49,255 nt of DNA, from assembly GCF_029871205.1 (NCBI RefSeq), contig NZ_SSOJ01000149.1:1-49255 (forward strand). The letters run 5' to 3'. Origin of the DNA: Pseudomonas sp. BN417. Lineage in GTDB: Bacteria > Pseudomonadota > Gammaproteobacteria > Pseudomonadales > Pseudomonadaceae. Positions 32,211 through 40,442 of the stretch are shown in pieces. Under the pieces are notes generated by a model. It saw only the letters and a list, made by a program, of their open reading frames with translations, had not been told where the DNA came from and did not search any database. Positions within the stretch are counted from its first letter, which is position 1; the number at the start of each line of letters is the position of its first letter. Both the position numbers and the translations under genes were made by a program.

Positions 32211-32963
32211 TTACTCGCGGGCGTTGCGCAGGGCGCGCGGAGTGACGCCGAACTCGCGGGAGAGGGCGGCGGTGAAGGCGCTCTGCGAGCTGTAGCCGAC
32301 CATTGCCGCGATCTCGCCCACCGCCAGGCGGCTTTCCAGCAACAACTGGCGGCCGAGGTGCAGGCGCCGGGAGCGCACGTAGTCCATGGGTGTCTGCCCG
32401 GCCTCGGCGAGGAAGCGCGCGTGGAAGCGCGCCACCGACAGGCCGGAGAGCCGCGCCAGGTCGGCCACTTGCAGGGGGCGGGCGGCGTGCTGGTCGATAT
32501 GCGCGTCCAGCGCCGCCAGGGGCAGGGCGCTGCTTTCCGCGGTGCTGGCGCCGGGAGCGGCGAGGCTGGCCAGCAGGAGGCCGGCGGATTGCCCGGAGAT
32601 CACCTCATCGGCCAGGGGGCTGGCGGCGATCCAGCTGACCAGCTGGCTCTGCGCGGGGTTCAGGGACAGCGCGCCCGGTTGCTCCAGCAGGCGCCGGCCC
32701 GAGTCGAAATGCCGGCCCAGGGTGTGGCGCAGCCAGTCCTCGTCGGGCACGTCCACCACCAGGCAGAGGCTGCCGCCGGGACTGCCGCAGGCGTGCTGCG
32801 CCTCGGGTGGCACCACTGCCAGGGTCTGCCGCTCGACCCGTGCGCCACGGCCGTCCACCTCGAACTCCAGGCAGCCGGAGAGGCCGAACACCAGTTGGGC
32901 GTGGCTGTGGCTGTGGACCAGCAGGTCGTGGTTGTACTGGCGCAGGGACAGGATCGAATTCAT
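32211..32963 (-). CDS. AraC family transcriptional regulator (cupin type)
   Basis: 250 residues from the ATG at 32963 (MNSILSLRQYNHDLLVHSHSHAQLVFGL); longer in-frame starts exist but lack family similarity. The N-terminal cupin-like sensing domain carries HSHSHAQ. The C-terminal pair of HTH motifs is LQVADLARLSGLSVARFHARFLAEAGQTPMDYVRSRRLHLGRQLL and VGEIAAMVGYSSQSAFTAALSREFGVTPRALRN. It lies in the same direction as csaA-eamA, 82 bp upstream of it, so it may regulate that transporter. The ligand is unknown. Confidence 0.9.
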   Translation of the reverse strand: MNSILSLRQYNHDLLVHSHSHAQLVFGLSGCLEFEVDGRGARVERQTLAVVPPEAQHACGSPGGSLCLVVDVPDEDWLRHTLGRHFDSGRRLLEQPGALSLNPAQSQLVSWIAASPLADEVISGQSAGLLLASLAAPGASTAESSALPLAALDAHIDQHAARPLQVADLARLSGLSVARFHARFLAEAGQTPMDYVRSRRLHLGRQLLLESRLAVGEIAAMVGYSSQSAFTAALSREFGVTPRALRNARE

Positions 32964-33097
32964 GGCGGCACCCTCGACGGAGGCGGCCATTCTAAACCTT
33001 GTCGCGGGCCGCGCGCTGTCACAGCCCTGCAACTTCCCGGTCATTCCCACTTCACCGCCCGGCGTTACGATCGGCGAAACCCCTCCGGAGGTCGCCC

Positions 33098-33931
33098 ATG
33101 AGCAGCGTCGAACGCCTGGAACCCGCCAGCAAAACCAAGCCCCGCAAGCAGCGCGTGCGTACCCTGTGGATCTCCGATGTCCACCTGGGCACCCGCGACT
33201 GCCAGGCCGAGCACCTCGCGCGCTTCCTCAAGCAGTACCACGCCGACCGCATCTACCTCGTGGGCGACATCATCGACGGCTGGAAGCTGCGCGGCGGGAT
33301 GTACTGGCCGCAGGCGCACACCAACGTGATCCGCCGGCTGCTGACCATGAGCAAGCGCGGCACCGAGGTGATCTACGTAACCGGCAACCACGACGAGTTC
33401 CTGCGCCTCTATTCCAGCCTGATGCTGGGCAATATCCAGCTGGTGGACGAGGCGGTGCACGAGACCGCCGACGGCCGCCGGATGCTGGTGATCCATGGCG
33501 ACCAGTTCGACGTGATCACGCGCTACCACAAGTGGCTGGCCTTCCTTGGCGACTCGGCCTACGAATTCACCCTGACCCTCAACCGCTGGCTCAACCGCTG
33601 GCGCGAACGCTGGGGTTACGGCTACTGGTCGCTGTCGGCCTACCTCAAGCACAAGGTGAAGAGCGCGGTGAACTTCATCAGCGACTTCGAGGAAGCCATC
33701 GCCCACGAATGCGTCAAGCGCGGCCTGGACGGCGTGGTCTGCGGCCATATCCACCATGCGGAGATCCGCAAGGTGGGCGCGGTGGACTACCTCAACTGCG
33801 GCGATTGGGTAGAGTCCTGCACGGCGCTGATCGAGCACTGGGATGGCAGCATCGAACTCTTCCGCCTGGCCGACGCCCAGGCGCGGGAGCTGGAGGCCCG
33901 TGCCGTGGAGCTGGTCGAGCCGGCTGCATGA
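33098..33931 (+). CDS. UDP-2,3-diacylglucosamine pyrophosphatase-like metallophosphatase
   Basis: 277 residues, GGAGG eight bases before the ATG. Calcineurin-like metallophosphoesterase motifs are ISDVHLGTRD, VGDIIDGW, VTGNHDEF, VIHGDQFD and CGHIHHAEI. The GNHDEF, HGDQFD and two-Trp middle region (YWSLSAYLKHKVKSAVNFI) are like the LpxH-related subgroup that acts on lipids. The true LpxH of lipid A synthesis is usually shorter (about 240 residues), so this is probably a paralogue with another phospholipid or glycolipid substrate. It is translationally coupled to the next gene, a GT4 glycosyltransferase, suggesting the pair builds or remodels a glycolipid. Confidence 0.85.
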   Translation: MSSVERLEPASKTKPRKQRVRTLWISDVHLGTRDCQAEHLARFLKQYHADRIYLVGDIIDGWKLRGGMYWPQAHTNVIRRLLTMSKRGTEVIYVTGNHDEFLRLYSSLMLGNIQLVDEAVHETADGRRMLVIHGDQFDVITRYHKWLAFLGDSAYEFTLTLNRWLNRWRERWGYGYWSLSAYLKHKVKSAVNFISDFEEAIAHECVKRGLDGVVCGHIHHAEIRKVGAVDYLNCGDWVESCTALIEHWDGSIELFRLADAQARELEARAVELVEPAA

Positions 33932-34983
33932 GGATACTGATCGTCAGTGATGCCTGGCTGCCCCAGGTGAATGGCGTGGTCACCAGCCTGCAGGCGCTGG
34001 TGACCGAACTGCAAGCGCTCGGGCACCAGGTGCTGCTGCTGTCGCCCCAGGGCTTCCGTAGCCGGCCCTGCCCGAGCTACCCCGAGATTCCCCTGGTCTG
34101 GGACCTCTGGCGGGTGGGTGCGAAGATCGAGGCCTTCCAGCCCGATTGCGTGCACCTGGCCACCGAGGGTCCCCTCGGCTGGGCAGCGCGGCGCTGGCTG
34201 GTCAAGCGTGGGCTGGCCTTTTCCAGCGCCATCCACACGCGCTTTCCGGAATACGTCCATGGTCGCTGGCCGCGGGTGCCTCTGAGCTGGGGCTATGCCT
34301 TCCTGCGCCTGTTCCACCGCCCCAGCCAGGCGGTGCTGGTGACCACCGAACGCATGCGCGAGACCTTCGCCAGCCATGGCCTGGATAGGCTCAGCCTGTG
34401 GCGCAAGGGTGTGGATACCGCGCTGTTCCGCCCGCTGGCGCTGCCACGGCCGGACCAGCCGGTGTTCCTCTATGCCGGCCGCCTGGCCACGGAAAAGAAC
34501 CTCGAGGCATTCCTCGGCCTGGAGCTGCCGGGGGAGAAATGGGTGGTGGGCGATGGCCCGTTGCGTGCCGCGCTGGCGGCGCGTTATCCCGCGGCGCGCT
34601 TCTTCGGCTATCGCCAGGGCGAGGAACTGGCGCGCTTTTACGGCCAGGCCAGCGTGCTGGTGTTCCCCTCGCTGACCGACACTTACGGCCTGGTGATGCT
34701 CGAAGCCCTGGCCTGCGGCACGCCGGTGGCGGCCTTCCCCGTGGCGGGGCCGCTGGACGTGCTGGAAGCGGGCGTCACCGGTTGCCTGGACGACGACCTG
34801 CAACGGGCCTGCCTGGCGGCCCTGGAACTGGATCGGGAGCGTTGCGCCGAACGGGCAGGGCGGTTGTCCTGGCGCGCTTCGGCCCTGGAGTTCCTGGCGC
34901 GCCAGCCGATGCTGGATGGGGAGCCGTGCGTAGCGCTCTCCCCGGAGTGGGGACAATCTTGTGGGGGCGAATTCATTCGCTGA
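33928..34983 (+). CDS. GT4-type glycosyltransferase
   Basis: 351 residues; the ATG overlaps the previous stop (ATGA). GT-B fold: N-terminal MRILIVSDAWLPQVNGVVTSLQALVTEL with nucleotide-independent acceptor half, HTRFPEYV, then LYAGRLATEKNLEAFLGL, VVGDGPLRAAL and the donor-binding EX7E-type segment SLTDTYGLVMLEALACGTPVAAFPVAGP. It resembles mannosyl or glucosyl transferases that act on diacylglycerol or phosphatidylinositol-like lipids. The last eight residues (SCGGEFIR) and the stop codon are encoded by the left arm of the palindromic repeat at 34961-35054, so the original C-terminus was probably replaced. Confidence 0.88.
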   Translation: MRILIVSDAWLPQVNGVVTSLQALVTELQALGHQVLLLSPQGFRSRPCPSYPEIPLVWDLWRVGAKIEAFQPDCVHLATEGPLGWAARRWLVKRGLAFSSAIHTRFPEYVHGRWPRVPLSWGYAFLRLFHRPSQAVLVTTERMRETFASHGLDRLSLWRKGVDTALFRPLALPRPDQPVFLYAGRLATEKNLEAFLGLELPGEKWVVGDGPLRAALAARYPAARFFGYRQGEELARFYGQASVLVFPSLTDTYGLVMLEALACGTPVAAFPVAGPLDVLEAGVTGCLDDDLQRACLAALELDRERCAERAGRLSWRASALEFLARQPMLDGEPCVALSPEWGQSCGGEFIR

Positions 34984-35054
34984 GGACTGCGCAGCAGTCC
35001 CAACCACCTTTGCGGCAGGTCTTCGACCTGCATAGCGAATGAATTCGCCCCCAC
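34961..35054. repeat. Three-stem palindromic repeat (GCGAATGAATTCGCCCCCA family)
   Basis: The outer arms of 21 bp are perfect complements (34961-34981 and 35034-35054). Inside lie two further perfect stems: GGACTGCGCAGCAGTCC (34984-35000) and GCAGGTCTTCGACCTGC (35015-35031). The RNA form would be a three-way junction. It lies at the convergent junction of the glycosyltransferase and cyaB and can terminate both. Half of the same element is interrupted by the mobile element at 22476. Confidence 0.85.
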
Positions 35055-35077
35055 AGGAATCCGGCGCGTCGCCAGGA

Positions 35078-36475
35078 TCAGGGAATGATCTTGTCCCGCA
35101 GCTTTTCCGCCGCCTGTTGCAGGGCCTGGATGACCTTGGCCTTGTCGTAGGTCTCGATGCTGTTGGTATCCAGGTACATGGAGAAGCCCGGCAGTTCGTG
35201 TTCGACGTAGCTGGAGGCGGCGCCCAGGTCGCGGCGGAAGTCCACCACCTGGTAGATCTGCACGGGGCGGGTGAAACCCTTGACGTTTATCTGGCCCTTG
35301 TCGCGGCACATGATCACGTCCTTCACCAGCGAGTAGGTTTCGTGGGAGATGAGGATTTCCCCAGTGTCGGAGGCGTTTTCCAGGCGGCTGGCCAGGTTCA
35401 CCTCGCGGCCGATGATGGTGTAGTCCATGCGCGTGTCGGCGCCGAAGTTGCCCACGGTGCAGTAGCCGGTGTTGATGCCCATGCGGATTTCCAGGGGCTT
35501 GGTGATGCCCTGGGCGCGCCACTGCTGGCGCAGGACCTTCATGTGCTTGCGCATGGCCACCGCCATGGATACGGCTGCCACGGCGTCTTTCTTGGCGCCC
35601 TGGGTGGCGGGGTCGCCGAAGAACACCATGACGCTGTCGCCGACGAACTTGTCGATGGTGCCGCCGTACTTGAGCGCGATCTTCGACATGTCGTTGAGGT
35701 AGTTGTTGAGCAGGTCGGTCAGCTGCTCGGCTTCCAGTTCCTCGGACAGCTCGGTGAAACCCTTGATGTCGGAGAAGAACACGCTGAGCTTCTTGCGCTG
35801 GGTTTCCAGGCGCACGCTCTTCTTGCCGCTGAAGATCATTTCCCAGACCTGGGGCGACAGGTATTTGGCGAGGTTGCGTGCCAGGCGCGCGGCCTTTTCC
35901 TGTTCGCGCTTGATCTCGCTGCGGGCCTGGGCCAGGCGCAGGCCCTGCTGGTGCACGAAGAAGGCGGTGATGCAGATGTAGAGGGTGGTGAAGGACACGC
36001 TGACCAGTGCCGCCAGGGCCGGGGTGCCACCCTTGAACACGGGCTGCAGGGCCAGGCCGACCGCCAGCATGCTAGTCAGCGAGCCCACCAGTACCAGCGT
36101 CATCTGGCGCAGCCCGCCGAGCAGCATGGCGCTGAAACAGAGGGTCAGGAGGATCATCAGCGCCGGCACCACGGAGAACCCCAGCAGGGCCACGGCAGCT
36201 CCGGCGTGGAAGGTGTCGAGGCCGAGCAGGATGCGTTCGGTGCGCTCCCCCGGGAACCGCAGGCTCAGGTGATGGGCCAGGTGCGGATAGAGTAGCGCGT
36301 AGGGGACGATCCAGAGGAGGTCGAAGCCGAAATGCTGGACGTAGGTGCCGGCGGCGATGGTGGCGGCAACGGCCATGTAGGCCAGCACCCGGGAGTAGTA
36401 CTCGCGCAACACGGGCGTCGCGGTGGTGGGGTCGAGCATGGCGGGCTTCATGGCTGGGGTCTGTCCCTGATGCAT
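35078..36475 (-). CDS. cyaB: Class III adenylate cyclase CyaB (MASE2-type)
   Basis: 465 residues; a start eight codons later (MKPAML, 36451) is possible. The N-terminal MASE2-type membrane domain has six helices (about 30-175: YYSRVLAYMAVAATIAAGTYVQHFG). A short coiled coil is followed by the class III catalytic domain (about 228-410). Metal-binding D236 (FFSDIKGFT) and D280 (FVGDSVMVFFG), adenine-contacting K276 and D351 (RMDYTIIG), and transition-state N360/R364 (NLASRLENA) are all present. It should make cAMP. In P. aeruginosa CyaB feeds Vfr and virulence gene control and responds to the Pil-Chp system. It converges on the glycosyltransferase. Confidence 0.95.
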   Translation of the reverse strand: MHQGQTPAMKPAMLDPTTATPVLREYYSRVLAYMAVAATIAAGTYVQHFGFDLLWIVPYALLYPHLAHHLSLRFPGERTERILLGLDTFHAGAAVALLGFSVVPALMILLTLCFSAMLLGGLRQMTLVLVGSLTSMLAVGLALQPVFKGGTPALAALVSVSFTTLYICITAFFVHQQGLRLAQARSEIKREQEKAARLARNLAKYLSPQVWEMIFSGKKSVRLETQRKKLSVFFSDIKGFTELSEELEAEQLTDLLNNYLNDMSKIALKYGGTIDKFVGDSVMVFFGDPATQGAKKDAVAAVSMAVAMRKHMKVLRQQWRAQGITKPLEIRMGINTGYCTVGNFGADTRMDYTIIGREVNLASRLENASDTGEILISHETYSLVKDVIMCRDKGQINVKGFTRPVQIYQVVDFRRDLGAASSYVEHELPGFSMYLDTNSIETYDKAKVIQALQQAAEKLRDKIIP

Positions 36476-36630
36476 TCTTGACGCCGGGTTGCGGCATTCG
36501 CGGAATGCTGCAACTCCTGGGCCATGACGTTGGCTGGTGCGGGATCATAACCAAGCCAGGGACCGGCTGCCAGCGACGGCGCCGGCCGGCCACTGCTCAC
36601 CCCTGAGGCTGCCCTAGGGCGGCTTTGCGG

Positions 36631-36948
36631 TCAGAAGCGGATACGGCCGGTCAATGCGTCCCGGAGCATCACCCAGTCGCCCATGAAGCTGTAGAGCGGG
36701 TACTTGAAGGTGGCCGGCTTGTTCTTCTCGAAGGCGAAGTGGCCGACCCAGGCGAAGCCATACCCGGCCAGCGGCAGGGCCAGCAGCCAGAGCCACTGCT
36801 GGGTGAGCAGGGCATAGCCGAGGATGTACAGCACCAGCAGGCTGCCGACATAGTGGAGGCGGCGGCAGGTGTCGTTGCTGTGCTCCTGCAGGTAGTAGGG
36901 ATAGAACTCGGCGAAGCTTTGGAAGCGGTGGGCGGACTCGGCAGGCAT
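36631..36948 (-). CDS. DUF962 (Mpo1-like) membrane protein
   Basis: 105 residues from the ATG at 36948 (MPAESAHRFQSFAEFYPYYL), preceded by GGAG. Two to three membrane helices are seen (LHYVGSLLVLYILGYALL, LWLLALPLAGYGFAWVGHFAFEKNKP). The conserved His pattern HSNDTCRRLHYVG and WVGHFAFEKNKPATFKYPLYS matches the Mpo1/DUF962 family; yeast Mpo1 is an Fe-dependent dioxygenase of 2-hydroxy fatty acid breakdown. A similar lipid alpha-oxidation role is possible. Monocistronic. Confidence 0.88.
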   Translation of the reverse strand: MPAESAHRFQSFAEFYPYYLQEHSNDTCRRLHYVGSLLVLYILGYALLTQQWLWLLALPLAGYGFAWVGHFAFEKNKPATFKYPLYSFMGDWVMLRDALTGRIRF

Positions 36949-37091
36949 GGCGGTGACTCCAGGTTCTTGTTTTCTGAAGCAGTGTAGGGCCTGTGTCTCC
37001 ATGGGCCAGTGACAATGGGCGCCACTTTAGTATCCTTGCCGGCACGCCGCCCGGTTGGCGGCCGCCTTGAATTCCAGAACAAGAAGGCGCC

Positions 37092-38096
37092 ATGAGCGAA
37101 CGCACGACATCCTCGAACTGGGCCCTGGGGATAGTCCAGGCCCTGGAAATGGGCGGAGTGGACTGCCGCAAGCTGTTTCCCGAACTCGGCCTCGACTACC
37201 AGGCCCTCAGCGATCCCGACGCCCGCTTCCCCCAGGACGGCATGACCCGTCTCTGGTTGCGTGCGGTGGAGTTGTCCGGCAACCCTGCGATCGGCCTGAA
37301 CATGGCCAAGGTGGTGCGACCGGCATCCTTCCACGTGGTGGGTTATGCGCTGATGTCCAGCCGCACCCTGAAGGAGGGTTTCGCCCGGCTGGTGCGCTAC
37401 CAGCGGATCATCGCCGAAGGTTCCGACCTCAGTTTCTCCGCCACTCCCGCTGGCTACGAGCTGCGCCTGTCGATCCATGGCGACCGCCTGCCGCCCGCCC
37501 GGCAGAGTGCGGAAGCTTCCATGGCGTACTGCCTGGCCTTCTGCCGCTGGATGACCGGACGGTCGATCAACCCGCTGGAGATCCGCCTGCAGGGTCCGCA
37601 ACCCGCTGATCCGGAGCCTTACCGCCAGGTGTTCCAGGCGCCGCTGCGGTTCAATGCCGAGCATTGCGCGCTGCTGTTCAGTCGGGCCGACATGGAGATC
37701 CCGCTGCCTACGGCCAACGAGTCCCTGGCCCAACTGCACGACCGCTTCGCCGGTGACTACCTGGCGCGCTTTTCCGGCACCCGCGTCACCCACCAGGTGC
37801 GCCAGGTGCTCTGCCGCCTGCTACCCCAGGGCGAGCCCAAGCGCGAAGTGGTCGCCAGTTCGATGCACCTGTCCCAGCGCACCTTGCAGCGGCGTTTGCA
37901 GGAGGAGGGGATGAGCTTCCAGCAACTGCTCGACGACACCCGCCGCGAACTGGCCGAACAATACCTGGCGCAGCCGAACCTGACCCTGCTGGAGATCGCC
38001 TACCTGCTGGGCTTCGCCGATCCGAGCAACTTCTTCCGCGCGTTCCGCCGCTGGTTCGACAGCACCCCAGGGGAGTACCGCGCGCGGCTGGAATAG
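37092..38096 (+). CDS. AraC family transcriptional regulator (OruR/ArgR-like type)
   Basis: 334 residues. The N-terminal ligand-binding-like domain (about 10-210: VQALEMGGVDCRKLFPELGLDYQALSDPDARFPQDGMTRLW) is the long AraC_N type found in regulators such as OruR. The C-terminal DNA-binding domain has two HTH motifs (REVVASSMHLSQRTLQRRLQEEGMSFQQLLDDTRRELAEQYL and LLEIAYLLGFADPSNFFRAFRRWF). Targets cannot be inferred: the divergent neighbour is the DUF962 gene and the downstream gene is convergent trkH. Confidence 0.92.
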   Translation: MSERTTSSNWALGIVQALEMGGVDCRKLFPELGLDYQALSDPDARFPQDGMTRLWLRAVELSGNPAIGLNMAKVVRPASFHVVGYALMSSRTLKEGFARLVRYQRIIAEGSDLSFSATPAGYELRLSIHGDRLPPARQSAEASMAYCLAFCRWMTGRSINPLEIRLQGPQPADPEPYRQVFQAPLRFNAEHCALLFSRADMEIPLPTANESLAQLHDRFAGDYLARFSGTRVTHQVRQVLCRLLPQGEPKREVVASSMHLSQRTLQRRLQEEGMSFQQLLDDTRRELAEQYLAQPNLTLLEIAYLLGFADPSNFFRAFRRWFDSTPGEYRARLE

Positions 38097-38097
38097 T

Positions 38098-38137
38098 CCG
38101 TAGGTTGGGCTGAGCGAAGCGAAGCCACAACCTACGG
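38098..38137. repeat. Inverted repeat, GTAGGTTGGGC family
   Basis: CCGTAGGTTG (38098-38107) and CAACCTACGG (38128-38137), with an inner GGC/GCC pair around TGAGCGAAGCGAA. It lies between the convergent AraC and trkH genes and can terminate both. A degraded copy is at 42390-42436. Confidence 0.75.
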
Positions 38138-38166
38138 GGCGAACTCTCCCCCGCAGGTGCGTGGCA

Positions 38167-39621
38167 TCAGTGCCGCCAGAAGTAGGGCGTCAGCAGCACC
38201 AGCACGGTGAGGATTTCCAGGCGGCCCAGCAGCATTCCCAGGGTCAGCAGCCACTTGGCGCCATCCGGCAGGCTGGAGAAGTTGCCCGCCGGGCCGATGA
38301 CCTCGCCAAGGCCCGGGCCGACGCCGGAAACCGTGGCCGCCGCGCCAGTGAGCGCGGTGATCCAGTCCAGCCCCAGCAGCGACAGGCCCAGGGCGATGGC
38401 GCAGATGATGATGGTGAAGAAAAAGGAGAAGGTCAGGATCGAACGGACGATGTCATCGTCCAGGCGGTGGCCGTTGTAGACCTGCTTGATCACCGCGCGC
38501 GGGTGCACCAGTTGCTGGAGGTTGGCCTTGAGCAGGATGTAGGCCACCTGGAAGCGGAAGATCTTGATGCCGCCGGCGGTGGAGCCGGAGCAGCCGCCGA
38601 CGAAGCCCAGGTAGAAGAACAGCATCAGCGAGAAGTTGCCCCAGAGGCTGTAGTCGCCGAGGGCGAAGCCCGTGGTGGAAAGGATCGAGGTGGTGTTCAC
38701 CGCCACGTGGCGCAGCGCGTCGAGCCAGTGCAGCTGGGTGGTCAGCCAGTACCAGGTGCCGAGCACCAGCCAGATGACCACCAGCAGGCCGAGGAAGCCG
38801 CGCACCTGCTCATCCTTGAGCAGCGCCATGCGATGGCCGCGCAGCACCGACACATAGAGCATGAAGGGCAGGCTGCCGAGGATCATCACCACCACCGCGA
38901 CCCAGTGCACCGCTGGCTGGTGCCACTTGGCCAAGGACGAATCGGAAGTGGAGAAGCCGCCCGTTGAGATCGCCGACATGGCGTGATTGACCGCATCGAA
39001 CAAGCCCATGCCGGCCGCCCAGAAAGCCAGGCTGCCGAGCAGGGTGAAGCCGACGTAGATGGCGACTATGTACTTGGCCACCATGTGCGAGCGCGGCAGG
39101 ACCTTCTCCGAACGGTCGGAGGATTCGGTCTGGAACAGGCGCATGCCACCGATGCGCAGCAGGGGCAGGATCGCCACCGCCATGCCGATGAAGCCGATGC
39201 CACCCAGCCAGTGCAGCAGCGAGCGCCAGATGAGAATGCCCGGCGACATGCTGTCCAGCCCGCTGAGCACGGTGGCGCCGGTGGCGGTGATGCCGGACAT
39301 GCTCTCGAACCAGGCATCGGTGTAGCTGATGTGCTGGGTAAAGAGGAAGGGCAGGGCGGCGAAGATGCCGACGATTATCCAGCTCGACACCGTCAACAGG
39401 TACATGTCGCGAGGGCGCAGGTGCACCTGCTCCGGGCGCCCGGGGATGACCAGGGCCAGGCCGGCGACGAAGGTGATCAGGCTCGACCAGACGAAGGCGT
39501 TGATGTCTCCGGTGCGCTCATAGAAAACCAGGGTGAGCACGGGAATGGCCATGCTTACCGCCAGGGTGATCAGGAAGATGCCGATGAGAAAGCCGATGAT
39601 GCGAAGGGTCGGCAGGGCCAT
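38167..39621 (-). CDS. trkH: Trk potassium uptake system membrane protein TrkH
   Basis: 484 residues from the ATG at 39621 (MALPTLRIIGFLIGIFLITLAVSM), the usual TrkH length. It has about ten hydrophobic segments organised as four MPM repeats. The selectivity-filter segments are ESMSGITATGATVLSGLD (repeat 1), AMSAISTGGFSTSDSSL (repeat 2), TTSILSTTGFALGDYSLW (repeat 3) and AAATVSGVGPGLGEVIGPAGNF (repeat 4). It forms the K+ channel regulated by cytosolic TrkA (not in the window). Monocistronic, with a convergent regulator and a divergent nitroreductase. Confidence 0.96.
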   Translation of the reverse strand: MALPTLRIIGFLIGIFLITLAVSMAIPVLTLVFYERTGDINAFVWSSLITFVAGLALVIPGRPEQVHLRPRDMYLLTVSSWIIVGIFAALPFLFTQHISYTDAWFESMSGITATGATVLSGLDSMSPGILIWRSLLHWLGGIGFIGMAVAILPLLRIGGMRLFQTESSDRSEKVLPRSHMVAKYIVAIYVGFTLLGSLAFWAAGMGLFDAVNHAMSAISTGGFSTSDSSLAKWHQPAVHWVAVVVMILGSLPFMLYVSVLRGHRMALLKDEQVRGFLGLLVVIWLVLGTWYWLTTQLHWLDALRHVAVNTTSILSTTGFALGDYSLWGNFSLMLFFYLGFVGGCSGSTAGGIKIFRFQVAYILLKANLQQLVHPRAVIKQVYNGHRLDDDIVRSILTFSFFFTIIICAIALGLSLLGLDWITALTGAAATVSGVGPGLGEVIGPAGNFSSLPDGAKWLLTLGMLLGRLEILTVLVLLTPYFWRH

Positions 39622-39884
39622 GGGGTCCGTTTCTGGCTGAGGGGCGAAAGGCGCAATTCTAACCGCGCCAATCGCCCTGTAAACCCGGCGCCCGCAAGTG
39701 CTTGCAGTAGGTCGGCGTGAACGGCGCCATTGCGATACGGTCCGCACTGCTACGAGCTGTCGCCGCCGAGGTAGGCAATGCTATCGCCGCTAGCGCCGGA
39801 CCGGGTCGCCGGGGGGGCGGTTTGTGCGAGACTGAGTCGCGTTATCGGCTAGAATGCCGGCTCCCTGATTTCTGGAGGTGGCCG

Positions 39885-40442
39885 ATGGAGGCTCTCGACG
39901 CTCTGCTCAACCGCGTATCCCTGGGCCGCCTGCAGGAGCCGGCACCGGACGCCGCCCAGCGCGAGCTACTGTTCCGCGCCGCCTTGCGTGCGCCGGACCA
40001 TGGCTATCTGCGCCCCTGGCGCTTCCTCACCATCGAAGGTGACGCACGCGCGAAGCTGGGCGAACTGTTCGTTTCCGCGCTGCAGGCCAAAGACCCGCAG
40101 GCGTCCGAGGCGGCCATCGCCAAGGCCCGCGCCATGCCGTTGCGGGCGCCGCTGATGGTGGTGGTGATCGCTACCCTGCAGGCCGGTCACAAGGTGCCGG
40201 AGGTGGAGCAGATGCTGTCTGCCGGATGCGCCGCCCATGGCATCCTCCTCGCCGCCCATGCCCAGGGGCTGGGCGCCATGTGGCGAACCGGCGACATGGC
40301 CTATGACCGCAACGTCGCGGCCGGGCTTGGCCTGGGCGAGCAGGAGCGCATCGTCGGCTTCCTCTACCTGGGCAGTGTCGAAGGTGAACGCCGCGCCGCG
40401 CCGGAGCTGGCTCCGGCGGACTTCGTCAAGGCCTGGGGCTGA
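39885..40442 (+). CDS. Nitroreductase family protein (YdjA-like)
   Basis: 185 residues from the ATG at 39885, preceded by GGAGGT. It is an FMN-binding nitroreductase fold: LLFRAALRAPDHGYLRPWRFLTIEG is the N-terminal RAPSHGxxQPW-like motif of YdjA, and GCAAHGILLAAHAQGLGAMWRTG is the second FMN segment. These enzymes reduce nitro compounds or quinones with NAD(P)H; the physiological substrate is unknown. Its 3' end abuts the convergent sensor kinase gene with no gap. Confidence 0.92.
   Translation: MEALDALLNRVSLGRLQEPAPDAAQRELLFRAALRAPDHGYLRPWRFLTIEGDARAKLGELFVSALQAKDPQASEAAIAKARAMPLRAPLMVVVIATLQAGHKVPEVEQMLSAGCAAHGILLAAHAQGLGAMWRTGDMAYDRNVAAGLGLGEQERIVGFLYLGSVEGERRAAPELAPADFVKAWG

Noticed and set aside
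34961-35054. tRNA or structured small RNA gene
   Set aside because: The three-stem fold looks cloverleaf-like, but it lacks tRNA arm lengths, the TTCGA loop context and CCA-end pairing; its relation to an intergenic repeat explains it better.
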